Part shown: positions 46,086-58,200 of the stretch, in pieces
Layout: every line of letters begins with the position of its first letter
Numbering within the stretch: the first letter of the stretch is position 1
NCBI RefSeq assembly: GCF_963678635.1
Contig: NC_087067.1
Location: 8,293,716-8,357,715 of the forward strand
Direction of reading: 5' to 3'
DNA from: Symsagittifera roscoffensis
Lineage: Eukaryota > Xenacoelomorpha > Acoela > Convolutidae
Length of the DNA: 64,000 bases
Program-made: the position numbers and the translations under genes
The notes under the pieces: model-generated
The model's input: only the letters and a program-made list of their open reading frames with translations
Told to the model about the DNA's origin: nothing
Database searches by the model: none

Positions 46086-47342
46086 TTACTTGTTAAATAC
46101 TCTTCTTTCAAGCGCTTCGCTTAATCCCAAATTTTCCACAAACGAATTTGGAAGAACCTGTTTTGCTTGCAAATCCGCAACAAACTTCTGATTCCGGCAA
46201 TTTTTTTCCAGCATATTTCGAATGAGTAAAACATTCCACTCCATTAAAAACGAGTTATTTTCATCAATTCTACAGTTTCCGAGCAACATGGGTAAGTAAT
46301 CGTAACACTCATCTTGCTTTCGTTGATTTTTGTACACCAAGTTGGCTAAAAGTCTGGTCAAATCGCTGACAATGCCATCATAGTTTTCTATTAAAGAATT
46401 AGAATCTTCGCTTCGCTTATCCTGGCGGCAACTTTTAAGCATAGTTAAAACACAATCACATAACTGGGGCAAACACTCGTTTATTTCGTTTGATTTTTCA
46501 ACACTCATCTCTCCAAAGATTTTTACGACGTTTCCCAAAAGAATCGATTCCGTATCGGAAAATATCAAATTTCCTATATTCAATTTTTCAAACAAAGGTT
46601 CAAAAAGCTGAATAAAAACGAACAAAGCCTTTGAATCTTTGTAATTTTCAGCAGATTCAGAACCTTCTAGAATAATTTCGGAGACAAACAACTTCATTTC
46701 CGGTTCGAAATTGAGAAATAGCTTCGGCGATAGAATTAATGTTTCTACAATTGAAAACTGTAAAATAATGTCGAAATTGTTTCCCATTGCCCTTTTAGTG
46801 TCCAAAGTTACTTTGAGTATTGAATTTAAAACTGTTCCAAATCTTTCTTCTGAATTTGCAACCCAGTCTATAAAATAACGACTTTTCAAAACTGAGTTGA
46901 CTATCATAAATGTCGTATCTAACAACTCACGCGCAAATTGTTTAGTAATCTCTCCGAAATTTTCGTTCAAAAATTGAGTCTTCAAAATATCGCATAAATG
47001 AAGGACTTTGACTTTACCCAAATTAGGTGATGATAATATATTTCCAATGAGCTTTAGCTCCAAATTACGCTGAACAATATAATGATCTTCAGAATTAATT
47101 TTTGATACTCCATCAAACAGCCATGCCAATAGTTCGTCAGACAACATTTCGGATAATTGAAGGCTAGATGAATAGCATGCTATCAGATTACATAAACATT
47201 TCAGGCACAAAATCTGATCATTTTCCAACTGGTCTTTTTTGACGAGAAAATTTTGACAAAAGGCGAAGTATTTCTCGACAGTCGCTGCATCTAACCGGTC
47301 TTTATTGTCTTTAAAATCTGCAACAATTGATTTCAAATCCAT
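46086..47342 (-). CDS. ATXN10: Ataxin-10 homologue, intronless
   Basis: 418 residues in one open frame, against 475 in human ataxin-10. The C-terminal 75 or so residues (about 320-395) carry the ataxin-10 domain signature: LTRLLANLVYKNQRKQDECY, then LLGNCRIDENNSFLMEWNVL, then IRNMLEKNCRNQKFVADLQ. The rest is all-helical with Leu-rich repeats of armadillo character. Ataxin-10 is a cytoplasmic armadillo-type protein linked to cytokinesis and neuron survival in mammals. The ATG lies seven bases after an acceptor-like TTTTTTCAG. Vertebrate ATXN10 has many introns; here there are none, yet the frame is intact, so this is either a genuinely intronless gene or a functional retrocopy. Confidence 0.85.
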   Translation of the reverse strand: MDLKSIVADFKDNKDRLDAATVEKYFAFCQNFLVKKDQLENDQILCLKCLCNLIACYSSSLQLSEMLSDELLAWLFDGVSKINSEDHYIVQRNLELKLIGNILSSPNLGKVKVLHLCDILKTQFLNENFGEITKQFARELLDTTFMIVNSVLKSRYFIDWVANSEERFGTVLNSILKVTLDTKRAMGNNFDIILQFSIVETLILSPKLFLNFEPEMKLFVSEIILEGSESAENYKDSKALFVFIQLFEPLFEKLNIGNLIFSDTESILLGNVVKIFGEMSVEKSNEINECLPQLCDCVLTMLKSCRQDKRSEDSNSLIENYDGIVSDLTRLLANLVYKNQRKQDECYDYLPMLLGNCRIDENNSFLMEWNVLLIRNMLEKNCRNQKFVADLQAKQVLPNSFVENLGLSEALERRVFNK

Positions 47343-48661
47343 AAAAGTTCTGAAAAAAGTAACGTTTTTTTATTCACATTTTTTTTGGATTTATTGTTTA
47401 AGTTAAATGGATCATGTGACTTGAATGGGAAATAGGATTTAGTCTGCAATGGCATAAAAATGAAAAACTTCCCAAATGGCAATAGTTGCATTAAAAAATC
47501 GAAAGAAACTTTTCGTGAACAACGTGCGAAAATTGGTCAAGTTGTCCATTCAAATGCTGATTGACATTTTGAAAAGCACAGGCTTGCGGTTATTGATCAG
47601 CTTGTGGTCAACTGTCACTTAACATTCATTTGGAAACAATTAATTCCAAATCAAGTTCACATGTTTTCGCTCCTGACAAAATGTTAGAATTCGAAATTGA
47701 TTGAAACTGTTTGAATTACAATGAAAATTTACAAAAAAATTTATGCTATTTGGGAATTATGCCATTTGGGAAGTTACCGGAAATAGGATTATCTTTAATA
47801 AACCAATTGGAAACGCTTACCAAAATTTTAAGCTACAAATGTTCTAAAATGTTTGGCACTTCTCCAAATCAAAATCGATGATCGAACTTTTAAATTGTTT
47901 TAATAGAATCATTCGAAAACTGTCAATTCATCATTAAAAAACGTTTACAGAATTTCCATAGCTGTCACAAAACAATTTTTCCTTCGAAAAAAGCAGCAAC
48001 CAGACTGCTCTTATAAGAGCGAAACCCTGAACACTCGGCTATGACTAAAAAACGGTTCCCCTAAAACTCAATTTAATTATATCATAAGAATGAATTTTGA
48101 GAATAATTCTGCAAACCAATGTTTGAAGTAGTCAACAATATCCTGGGTTGAAAATAGCTGGAATGTCCAAGATCGATTTGATTGTTGCATTTTCCGATAA
48201 GAATCCTGGGTTGAAAACAGCGGGAATGTCCAAGATCGATTTGATTGTTGCATTTTCTAACTGAAGTATTTCTCCAAACAAATTTCCGTAACCAAAATAA
48301 TTTAACTTTGAATGGTTTTTGTTACCAGTATCAAGGGGGGGGGGGCTTTCCCTTCCTCACTCAAGGATTCGATCCCCTCGCCAACCTAAGAGTCCCCCTT
48401 TGCTATTATTTCACACAGAGGCGAAGCGGAGTTTCACACCTTTTGCGATGCATTGAAAACGCTGCATTGTAAGCTAGTGAATTGAATGAGACGGAAACAA
48501 CAGAATCTAAGAAAAATAGGAAAAAATTAAAACAAATTCACAAAACAGTCGAAAACACGACCACCAAATTGAAATAAGCTTTTAATAATTACCAAGCGGC
48601 CACTTAACTGGCATAACTTAACTATTAGGATATAACTTAACTATTACTTGAATTGAAATCA

Positions 48662-48664
<3 letters not shown>

Positions 48665-48701
<37 letters not shown>

Positions 48702-49005
48702 ATGCCATTATGATGTGTAAGAAAAGTTGTTCACGGGAAAAAAGTCTAGTTCCCGATTACAAGACAGTTGCTCTCGCAAGTGTAATGACATCCAAGTTTG
48801 GCCAAACAACCCTAAAGTTTTTTTTGAAGGTGCTAATATATACTCAACTTTTTGGTCAAAACTTTCCAAAAATGCCAAAAAACTGCTTTTTACCTATTTC
48901 TCAAGAACTTGCCTGCGGCGCAGAAAGATTTGTCAAAATAGGGTCTTTCTATTGTTCTTGGAGCGCTCAGAAAATCAATTTGGTTGGTTGACACTTCGAA
49001 ATATT

Positions 49006-49083
<78 letters not shown>
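48665..49083. repeat. Pair of CT microsatellites around a transposon fragment
   Basis: (TC)n at 48665-48699 and at 49008-49083, each followed by a TTTGATGCC or TTTCTGATGCC motif. The 310 bp between them contain phrases of the hAT-like family (GGTGCTAATATATACTCAAC, GCGGCGCAGAAAGATTTGTC). Confidence 0.8.
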
Positions 49084-49085
<2 letters not shown>

Positions 49086-49761
49086 GATGCCCTGTCAGCT
49101 ATAATTTGAGCAATTATGAAAAATTCATAAAACATTTGATTGCTAAAAATGATTCTGAGCATTTGTGCTTTTCAGACCAATCTAGAATGAAAAAATTGAG
49201 CAATCATTTTAAGAAATGGGAAAAATCTTGCATTTCCTCTCACGTTTATTATTTTTATCTTCTTTTAGAGTGCTCAAAATATTTTATTATATTTGAACAG
49301 TAACCCTCTATTACCCTTTGAACTCATTTTGTTGCCATTTAAAAAACAATTTTGCACTATTTTTTCCAAAATTCTTTATCTAACGAGATCATAAGCATTC
49401 ATTTCAGCTTTCATTCCTGATGTAGTTTTTAAGCAGTAACAGAAGCAGTGAATTGAGCAGACACAAGCGCGCCGAAAAAAAATTGTTTTTATTAGAAAAA
49501 CTCAAAACTCAAGAAATTGCATATCCTTCATCAAAACGTTCAGATAAAAAGCCGAAAAACAATTCAAAAAAGCGAGTGGTAAAAATATAACCAATTTAAA
49601 AAGTGCAGAGGGGAGCGTAAAATTGTGTTTCCCATGAAACGACCCAAAATTAGGTCAGTAAGCCAATAAAAAACAGGATGAAATAGTTTTTTTGCAGAAA
49701 AAAAATTGGCCGACAGAATTTTATTTGAAACAGAATATTTCTTCTTTCGAAAAAAACAGGT

Positions 49762-49832
49762 CCTGATCAGATTTCAACCCATGACATTTGCCGTCCCAGG
49801 CGTATTCGTTACCTCCAGGATAAGTGAGCCGA
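49762..49832 (-). repeat. tRNA-derived SINE head
   Basis: On the minus strand an A-box-like TATCCTGGAGGTAACG (49807-49822) precedes a B-box-like GGGTTGAAATC (49770-49780). On its 5' side lies a block with TTTACGGGAAAAAGTCTAGT and an 8-bp hairpin ACCCTTGC-TTATC-GCAAGGGT. A related block follows the tRNA-like piece at 60393-60455. Confidence 0.55.
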
Positions 49833-50354
49833 GAGTTAAGAATTTGAATTAGTCCATTAGAGATTAGTCCTGTGAACAAAGTTATTTACGGGAAAAAGTC
49901 TAGTAACCGATTGCAATACCCTTGCTTATCGCAAGGGTAAATAATGACTAAAATTCCATAAGTTTTGTTTCATTGTTATTTCACTTATCTGTTCTATCTA
50001 TGAAGAATTTTTATGTGCGAGTTTGAAAACACCGCTGTATGGGGCTAGTATAAAAAACCTGAATTAAAAAAATTCTAACATCCTCCATTAATATAATTGT
50101 GTCAGATAAAAATTTATATCAAAGTACTTTTTCGCATTTTTTAGAGGAAGTAATTGTATATAAATAGTGCAAACAACTGAATAATCAACAGCATAGCTAC
50201 TTTTTAACTAACATAAACCTACTTTTATCTTCCCACTTTGCGACTGTTTTGTACCATTATTGATCCTGTTTTCTTCAGGGAAGATAATATTCTCTCTAAC
50301 CATATCATTCAAGAGAATTACTCGACTAGATACACTTTTATCATTGAACAAAGA

Positions 50355-50420
50355 TAACATTAGCCTAGTGGTCTAGTCGTAGGCTCCGGAAACACGGCTA
50401 AAAGGAATCATTCAAAGGGG
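50355..50420 (+). repeat. Possible tRNA-derived SINE head
   Basis: TAGCCTAGTGGTCTAGTCGT resembles a tRNA D-arm (A-box). A convincing B-box is missing, so this is only suggestive. Confidence 0.3.
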
Positions 50421-52172
50421 TTCTTACTTCGCAGGCAGTTCTTTTTTCCCGGCACCTGAAAAGGTCAACTCCACTTATATGAATGGAACCTTATTAAAAC
50501 TTCTCTTTAGCAACAGCCGATACAATAACTGCCAATTTCGCGATCCATTAAAGCACTTGAAGATCCCATTGAAATGATATAACGTCAGAGATCACTTAGG
50601 AATTGAAAAAAGATCACAGTCGGTTTTTGGGTAAATCCATTATTCAAGAACAGACCTGCAACTTCAACATTTTGGGATAAGTTCTGTTAAACAAAATGTC
50701 AAATTTGTTCGTCTAAAAGATTAACCAAATCCGAAAGGTCAGCTTAAATTAAAGTTTAAAAGTTCGCAAGTAACTTACACGCGAAAATGCCATTTTCTAC
50801 GGAAAAACTGTTCTAATTTGGGTAGCAAGTTTTTTCTTGAACAGGTTTCTCCGGCCAGAAACAATCTAGATCCGTTATTTTTCTCCTAGATAGAGCGTTT
50901 CTATCAAATTTTCATTTCCTGGTATATATAAATATATATCAGAAATTTCGCATTATACTTTAAAAATAATATGCGAACGAAAATAACTCCAACTTTCAAA
51001 CCAATATTTTTGAAAACCAACGCGATATGAAGTTAATTTTCAAAAGGTCATGGAATCACTTCAGGAAACAGCTTATCTATAGGTTCCATGGCCTACGTAC
51101 TTTTTACATCCGCAGCCTAATTTAACTAAAATTCTACCATTTTAATCAAATTTACAGAGATAAAAGGGGGGAAAATTCAACAAAAACATTGTTAGACGAC
51201 AGAAAATACGGCCTAGGAATACAAATTTTGATTTGTATCTTTTGATGTTTGTTTCAGACAAAAGAAACACTAGCGTCAGCGGAATGTCAATAAACAAAAA
51301 TACGGTCGACGATTGAAAAAAATGGCAACATATGAAACAAAAACCAACATTTAAAAAACGCCAAAGGAAAGACAACAGGAAATATCGATAGATTGGAAAT
51401 ATCCAATAAAAACTCAAAATATTTTGCGCAAACAGACAAAAACAATGCATCGCAAACGAACTCTAACCAAATCGTATCCATTTTGCACATGTATTAACAA
51501 TGAACAACAAAACTTACCATCCCAATTTGTCTCTAAGAGCCTTAAAGTCTAATTAACGTCTCTGAGAGCCCTAAAATAATTAGAAAAACGTTTTTAATTT
51601 AGTAAATGAGGGAAAATAAGAAAAAATCGAAAACGTGTTCACTGCAGCGTCATCACAGTCTTCTATTTAGCCGTCATTCAAGCCTGAGTTAATTTATTCC
51701 GCCCTATTCAATTCCACAACTATCCGCAGAGAAAACTTGCCGTTATTTTATTTTAAAAAACGGAGCAACAAAAATGAGCGCAACCCGCTCTGCAAATTCA
51801 AATTCATTGAACCCAGTTTGATGACAAGCATTCACTCTAATCTATTGCCTCGATTTCTTTGTTCTCGTGTCAACAAATCACAAAGAGCTCTAGTCTCGAA
51901 AACACGTCACTTAAAGTCCTTCGTTGTTCTCCACCCATTATAGCTACTTTGGCACAATAAATTTTGCACCCAAATTCAAAAATAGTGTAAAACTTCATAG
52001 TCGTGTTCAATGTTATCTTACTTTAGTCCTTGAAGTATATTGATTCACCTGCATTATCTACTGGAAAAAAATTTGCAATTCTTCATTTTTTTTACTGAAT
52101 CCACCAAATTCATTTGCCCTTTTTTGGAATATTGTTGAGACTATTTTATTCGGTCTGCTAGGACGTTGAAGG

Positions 52173-52293
52173 ATGGATAACCCCGGAGCTACAACTGGAA
52201 CCAACTGTGGTCTGGCTACAACAGCAAGAAAGAGAGATTTCGGCTCGCTTGGTCAGAACTCTTCATCATCGCATCAGCAGTACTTCTACGAAG
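52173..52293 (+). CDS. Membrane-protein gene exon 1
   Basis: 40 codons plus one base: MDNPGATTGTNCGLATTARK through SSSHQQYFYE. Donor GAAG|GTAAAC. An acceptor-like TCGGTCTGCTAG ends 12 bases before the ATG. Confidence 0.65.
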
Positions 52294-55200
52294 GTAAACA
52301 GATACTGATGACTAAAATTGGAATTCTACGAAGTCAGAATATTTTCAATAAGAGGAAAAGTTGCCCTTCGCATACGCAAGTTGCACTTCGCAAATAATTT
52401 TCTCATTTAGTTTTCAATTTTCTCATTTAGTTCGCAAATTTTTCTTATCAATTTTCTGAACTTTAGGTGCTCAAGAAGCGCTAATTGAAGGTTCAAAACC
52501 AGTTTTTCAAAGCGAAAAACCTAAAGTAGCAACTTAATATGAAAAAACTTGCTCTATATTTGCCTAAAAACAAAGTTTTGTCTCGACCGGTTTGCCCCGA
52601 CACTGCAAAAAGTTTTGAAATTGTTTGTTAAAATGCAACGTTTTACGATTGAAAGGGCCACAGCATAATATATTGTTAATATATTTTCATCTGACTTTTT
52701 TCGAAGGAAAACTGATTTCGCGATTCTATGGGAAAAAATATTGAATGGAAAAAAATTAACACACAAAGGCGAGGCGAGGCCTTTGTGTGTTAATTTTTTT
52801 CCATTCAATATTTTTTCCATCAAAAAATTAACACACAAAGAAGTCAGAAAAATTCTGAAAAATTGAGTTGAAAAAATGAAAAAGCTACAGCTACAAGAAC
52901 TTTGTGTTTGCATCGGATGAAGATCATAAACAACCTTTAAAAAATCATTTAGAGAGCGGCATCAAAGGCGACAAACTTTAGGTCGAAAACTGTTGAGCCG
53001 AAAACAAAACTGTTGTCATAATAAAACGCGTTCGGATATTTTTTGCCCACGCAATTACCCAACATAAGTTGGCTAAACCGATATAACATAAACTGAAACA
53101 GTTCCAAAAGTTATAAGTTCCAAAAAAGTGGTTATAAATTCCTAAGTCGTATAAACATAGCCAACAGACAGTTGGAAATGATTCAATGAACGAACGTAAA
53201 TAGAAAAAGCTGACTTGTTTTTTCAAAAAATCTCAACTTCCGAATTTCAGAGAGAAAAAAGATGCACATTAAGCTCTTTTGAATTTCTAGAACAAATAAT
53301 GATTGACACTTTTCAGATACAATTAACACCTTTTGAGATACTATTCGAGATACTTCAACTATGATGGGGTGCCTCTGTGATGGGGTTACTGATGGTCTTT
53401 GACCTCTGTTCTAGACTATAGCGGCTACATGCCACCTGACTTCGCTGATGAACCAGAACTCAGCAGTCAAATTCAGAGCAGTGTCATCGTCTTCATCCTA
53501 GTGCTTCTATGGCTCTACACTATTGCAATGTTCATTCGAAGGTAAAAACAACAAAGACATTCAACATCAAAACGTATCATCATCCTCATCAAGAAGATTT
53601 AAATAGAGTATCTTCAGAAAAAATCACAGTAACTACAGCCTTAGAAAAAAAGCACTGACGGAATACAATCAAAAACTCTCAGCACGCCTGAAGCGTTTGT
53701 TAAGACTGAGGCGAATTCGTAAAAGTGCATTGGTACTATTTTTAGCCTGAAGAATATTCAAACGTTTACAAATTAAATTGACCGTTCTTGAAATGACCAA
53801 GATGACTACTTTGGTTAAAAAAAACTTAGACACAACTACCTATATGCGTAACAGTTGCATTATTTCTTCAGAAAGGCACTTTGTCCGCCGACCGACCCTA
53901 AAATTTTACCAAGGGCGCCTTTGGCGCCAATAGATAATAATTTTGGAGGAAAGCGCACGCCAAAAAAACGGGAGATTTTGGTCGAAACCTTTCAAAAACT
54001 GCCACTTGGCCTTCTTTTCCAAGAATTTGTTAACCTAAAAAAAGTCGACCAAATTTTTTTTTTGAAAATCCATTTTCAGAAACACTCCTCTCAAAAAATC
54101 CTAAATCCGCCCTGAAAAGGGTATATTTTTTAACAAGGCGCCATTATATGATATAGAAGGAGGATAGAAAGAGAGGTCAACAAAGTTTGTTTATTTTTCA
54201 CATACAGGTCTCGTTTCTTACGGACAACTGGGCAGCGTCAGAGTAGTTACAAGACAGGTCTGCCTTCGACGACTGCTGCGACTGACACTACGAGTAACCC
54301 CAGCAGGCGACAGTCTCTAGCAGCTGCTGCACAGGCTAAACGAAGTCTAACTCAACCTAGGGTACCTACCTATCTTCTGTTCATTTTAGAACCCCCTCAT
54401 CCATAAAAAAGTACGGACACACATACGCACTCACAATACAAGCAAAATATTTCAATACAATTCCTTAAATTTTGCGAATTGTCTCTTTCTACCAGATGTC
54501 TTTTTTTACGAATTTTCTTTTTACGAGTTGTCTTATGCACGAGTTGTCTTATCCACGAGTTGTCTTTTTTACGAGTTGTATTTTTTTACGAGTTGCCTTT
54601 TTTACGAATTGCCGGTATTTTTTACGGTTTGACTGTCTTTTTTACGAGCTGTCGCGGTACCACATTATCCGACATATCGTAAACTAAATTCAAGCTAACG
54701 AGCAAATATTCATGATACGTAACATGTTTTTGCAGCAGAATTTGGCATAAGTATTGCACGGCATATCGTGCACAGTGGCGAAGTTGCACTTCGCATACAC
54801 AAGCAAAAATATGACCGATAACGCTACGGGAAAAAACTGAATGAGTAAAACTTTGAGTCAACAAAATTTCTCAAGTGACGCACGCCAATTATGTGTCTAC
54901 CAGCAGTAACAGTCACTTTGAAAAAAAAGAACTTTACCAACTAACTTGCCTTAATTTATAAAGCGGACCCGTTTTAACTAGTATACGAAAAATTTCATTA
55001 AAAACATCCGACCCTGCCCAGATTCGAACCCTCTTTTTTTTTGTTGCGCGTCTCCTTTCCTACCTCTACGCTACAGATCCATGACACCTTGAAGGTAAAC
55101 TGTGTTAATATCCTTAGCATTGGCTGCACTTAATAAATGGTTATTGATCAAAATGAAACTTTCAAAATGAACACAATTTGTCGCAACAAGATTTGCGACT

Positions 55201-58200
55201 TAGGTTCCAAAAAAAAGAGAGTTCATATTATCAAACAAGCTTGGCTTGTGTAAATATGTCACATTACATGAGATTTGACCGCCATATAACCCCACCCTCA
55301 ACATAAACTCATTTGGAAAAATAACAATGTTGCTCACGCTGATATCTTGATTGCGATTTGAAAATTCAAGCAATATTCAGGGAGAGATCTCAAAAGCTCT
55401 CTCTCATGTTGATAAAAACTGCAAGCATCAAAAAAATGGATGGGATTTTGGCAAAAAAATTTATAGAAATTGAAAAATAAATTGTCACAAGCTTTTAAAA
55501 AGCTCGACTGAAAAATTTCCTCAACAAATTTGCCAAAACTAATTCTAGTATAGATAGCAAAATTATCTTGTGTAAAATATTATAAATCAGCAAATTGAAA
55601 TACATGAAAGTTCAATTGACTATCACTGAAACGCACCAAAATACAAAATTCTGATCATTAACGCCATGCATTCTAATGAAGATATCATCTTAAGACAGTG
55701 TGATTTACAGGGAATTAAGTTAGCTTAAGTCATGCATGCTTGCAGAAATTTGGAATACATAAAACCTGTTTGTTTGAAAAGCTAGATCAAACAAAAAACA
55801 ACCCAGTTTTCCTTTTTCAGCATTTTTAGATCTTGCCAGAATTTATAATAGAATCTGTCACATATAATTGACTTGCCTTGTTAAAAATACTATTTTCTTT
55901 AGTTACCACGCTATGACGTTTTTATATTTAAATTTCAGTCCATCTAAAATTTATAGGCATGAACGATTTAGAAATGGATCGGTCCAAACAAGAGATTTCT
56001 ACTCTACTGCAGACAAATGTACCATGACTTACAAATAGAAAATCAAAACTGCGGAAAAAATGTTGAAAATTAAGGGGAAACTGTTTAATGTAAAATTCAC
56101 ACATGATGCGGTTTTCAAACGTCCCAGGAGACCGTATAGAAACCACAAAAGTCCACGTACTGCCAAATGTTTCCATCCGTCAGTGGCAAAAATAACCAAT
56201 AAATAGCAAGGAAAACAAGACTGCTCGTATCAGGGCGAAGCCCTGAATGTTCCGAATGCCTTTAAGGTCTATGGAGCAGTAACATGAAGAAATTAAAAGT
56301 AATAAAAAAATGAACATTTTTTTTGAAAAAAAACTAGCGTGTAACGCACCTCCGTTGCTTCGAACTTTTAACAACTCAAGAAAAACCGCATACATTGGAA
56401 ACCACATCTACAGGCTTTTGCACTCTGAAAGCACCCAATTACATCGCTGGTAATTTGATATTGTATAAACTTTTAAGTTCCTATTTTCCGTCATCTCGAA
56501 AAAGCTAAATCTCGAAAAGTACAAATCTTTGAATAATCATATTTGGAGGCAAGATTAACAACTCCTGGGAGTACCCTAGCAGCACCCAATTACAGAGTTG
56601 GAATATTTAAATTTTGAGAATTTTTCAAAGCCTAAGTTAATTGAAGATTTTGGAAAAATCAAAGAAAAAAATCCTCATATCTCGAAAACTACAAGGATTT
56701 GAGCAGTCATGTTCGGAGGCAAGATTAGCAACCCCTATGAGTACCCAAACAGCACTCAACTACAGGGTTAGGAATTTCAATTTTTAAAAAATCAAAGTTT
56801 CGTTTTCTGAAAACTTTGACAAAAACAAAAACGTCATATCTGGATAACCACAAAGATTTGAGCAGTCATAATTGGATGCAAGGTTCACAACCCGTGAGAG
56901 TACTCTGACAGCCCCCAACTACAGAGCTGGGAATTTCAAATTTAGAAGAAAAAAAATTGTTTGGGTTTTCTGAAATTTCTTTTAAAAAATCACAAAAAAC
57001 GTCATATCTCAAAAACAACAAGGAAATGAACACTCATATTTGGAGGCAAGATTCGCAACTCTTGAGAGTACCCTGACAGCACCCAACTACAGGGTAAGGA
57101 TTTTCGAATTTAAAAAAAAATTAATTTGAATTTTTTGAAAAAATTTTTGAAAAAAAATACAAAAAACGTCATATCTCAAAAAGTACAAGAAATTGAGCAG
57201 TCATAATTGGATGCAAGGTTCACAACCCATGAGAGTACTCTGACAGCCCCCAACTACAGGATTGGGAATTTCAAATTTTGAAAAAAAAATTCGTTAAGTT
57301 TTCCGGCAATTTTTTTGAAAAGTCACAAAAAACGTCATATCTCAGAAACTACAAGGATTTGAGCAGTCAATTTTGAAGGCAAGAATCGCAACTCTTGAGA
57401 GTACCCTGACAGCACCCAATTACAGGGTCAGGATTTTCAAACTTAAAAAAAGTGATTTGAGTTTTTTGAAAAAAAATTTGAAAAATCACAAAAAACTTCA
57501 TATCTCAAATTGAGCAGTCATACTTGGATTCAAGGTTCACAACCCGTGAGAGTACTCTGACAGCCCCCAACTACAGGATTGGGAATTTCAAATTTTGAAA
57601 AAAAAATTTCAATAAGTTTTCCGGCAATTTTTTTTGAAAAATCACAAAAAACGTCATATCTCAGAAACTACAAAGATTTGAGCGGTCAATTTTGAAGGCA
57701 AGATTCGCAATTCGTGAGAGTACCCTGACAGCACCCAAGTACCGGGTAAGGAATTTCAAAAACAAATTTTTTGAAAAAATCACAAAAAAAACGTCATATC
57801 TCCAAAACTACAACGCTTTGAGCGGTTAAAATTGAAGGCAAAGTTCGCTATACCTGAGAGTACTCTGATAGCCCCTAACTATAGGGTTGGGAATTTAATA
57901 TTTTGAAGAAAAAAATAATTAAGTTTTCTGAAAATTTTTTGAAAAATCACAAACAACGTCATATCTCGAAAACTACAAGGATTTGAGCAGTCATATTTGG
58001 AGGCAAGATTCGCAACCGATGAGAGTACCATGACAGCACCCAAAAACAGGGTAAAGAATTTCAAATTTGGAAACCAAAAATTTTTCAGAAAGTTTTCAGA
58101 AATTGTTTGAAAAAATCACAAAAAAAACGTGATATCTCGAAAACTACAAGGATTTAAAACGTCTCATTTGGATAAAGATTCGCAATCCTTGAGAGTACTC

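Larger units (their letters stand above)
47343..52172. other. Interval between ataxin-10 and the membrane-protein gene
   Basis: No gene found. It has two closely spaced copies of GGGTTGAAAAnAGCnGGAAT near 48140-48255, an 11-G run (48335-48345), two CT microsatellites (48665-48699, 49008-49083), and tRNA-like SINE heads (49762-49832 and a weaker one at 50355-50420). 51640-51960 is slightly richer in GC and could belong to the 5' region of the next gene. Confidence 0.45.

Noticed and set aside
48890-49162. Open frames of alternating Arg-Glu or Ser-Leu
   Set aside because: Produced by the CT microsatellites.
55007-55080. tRNA gene
   Set aside because: A- and B-box are good but an A run sits where the anticodon arm should be and the acceptor arms do not pair; a tRNA-derived repeat fits better.
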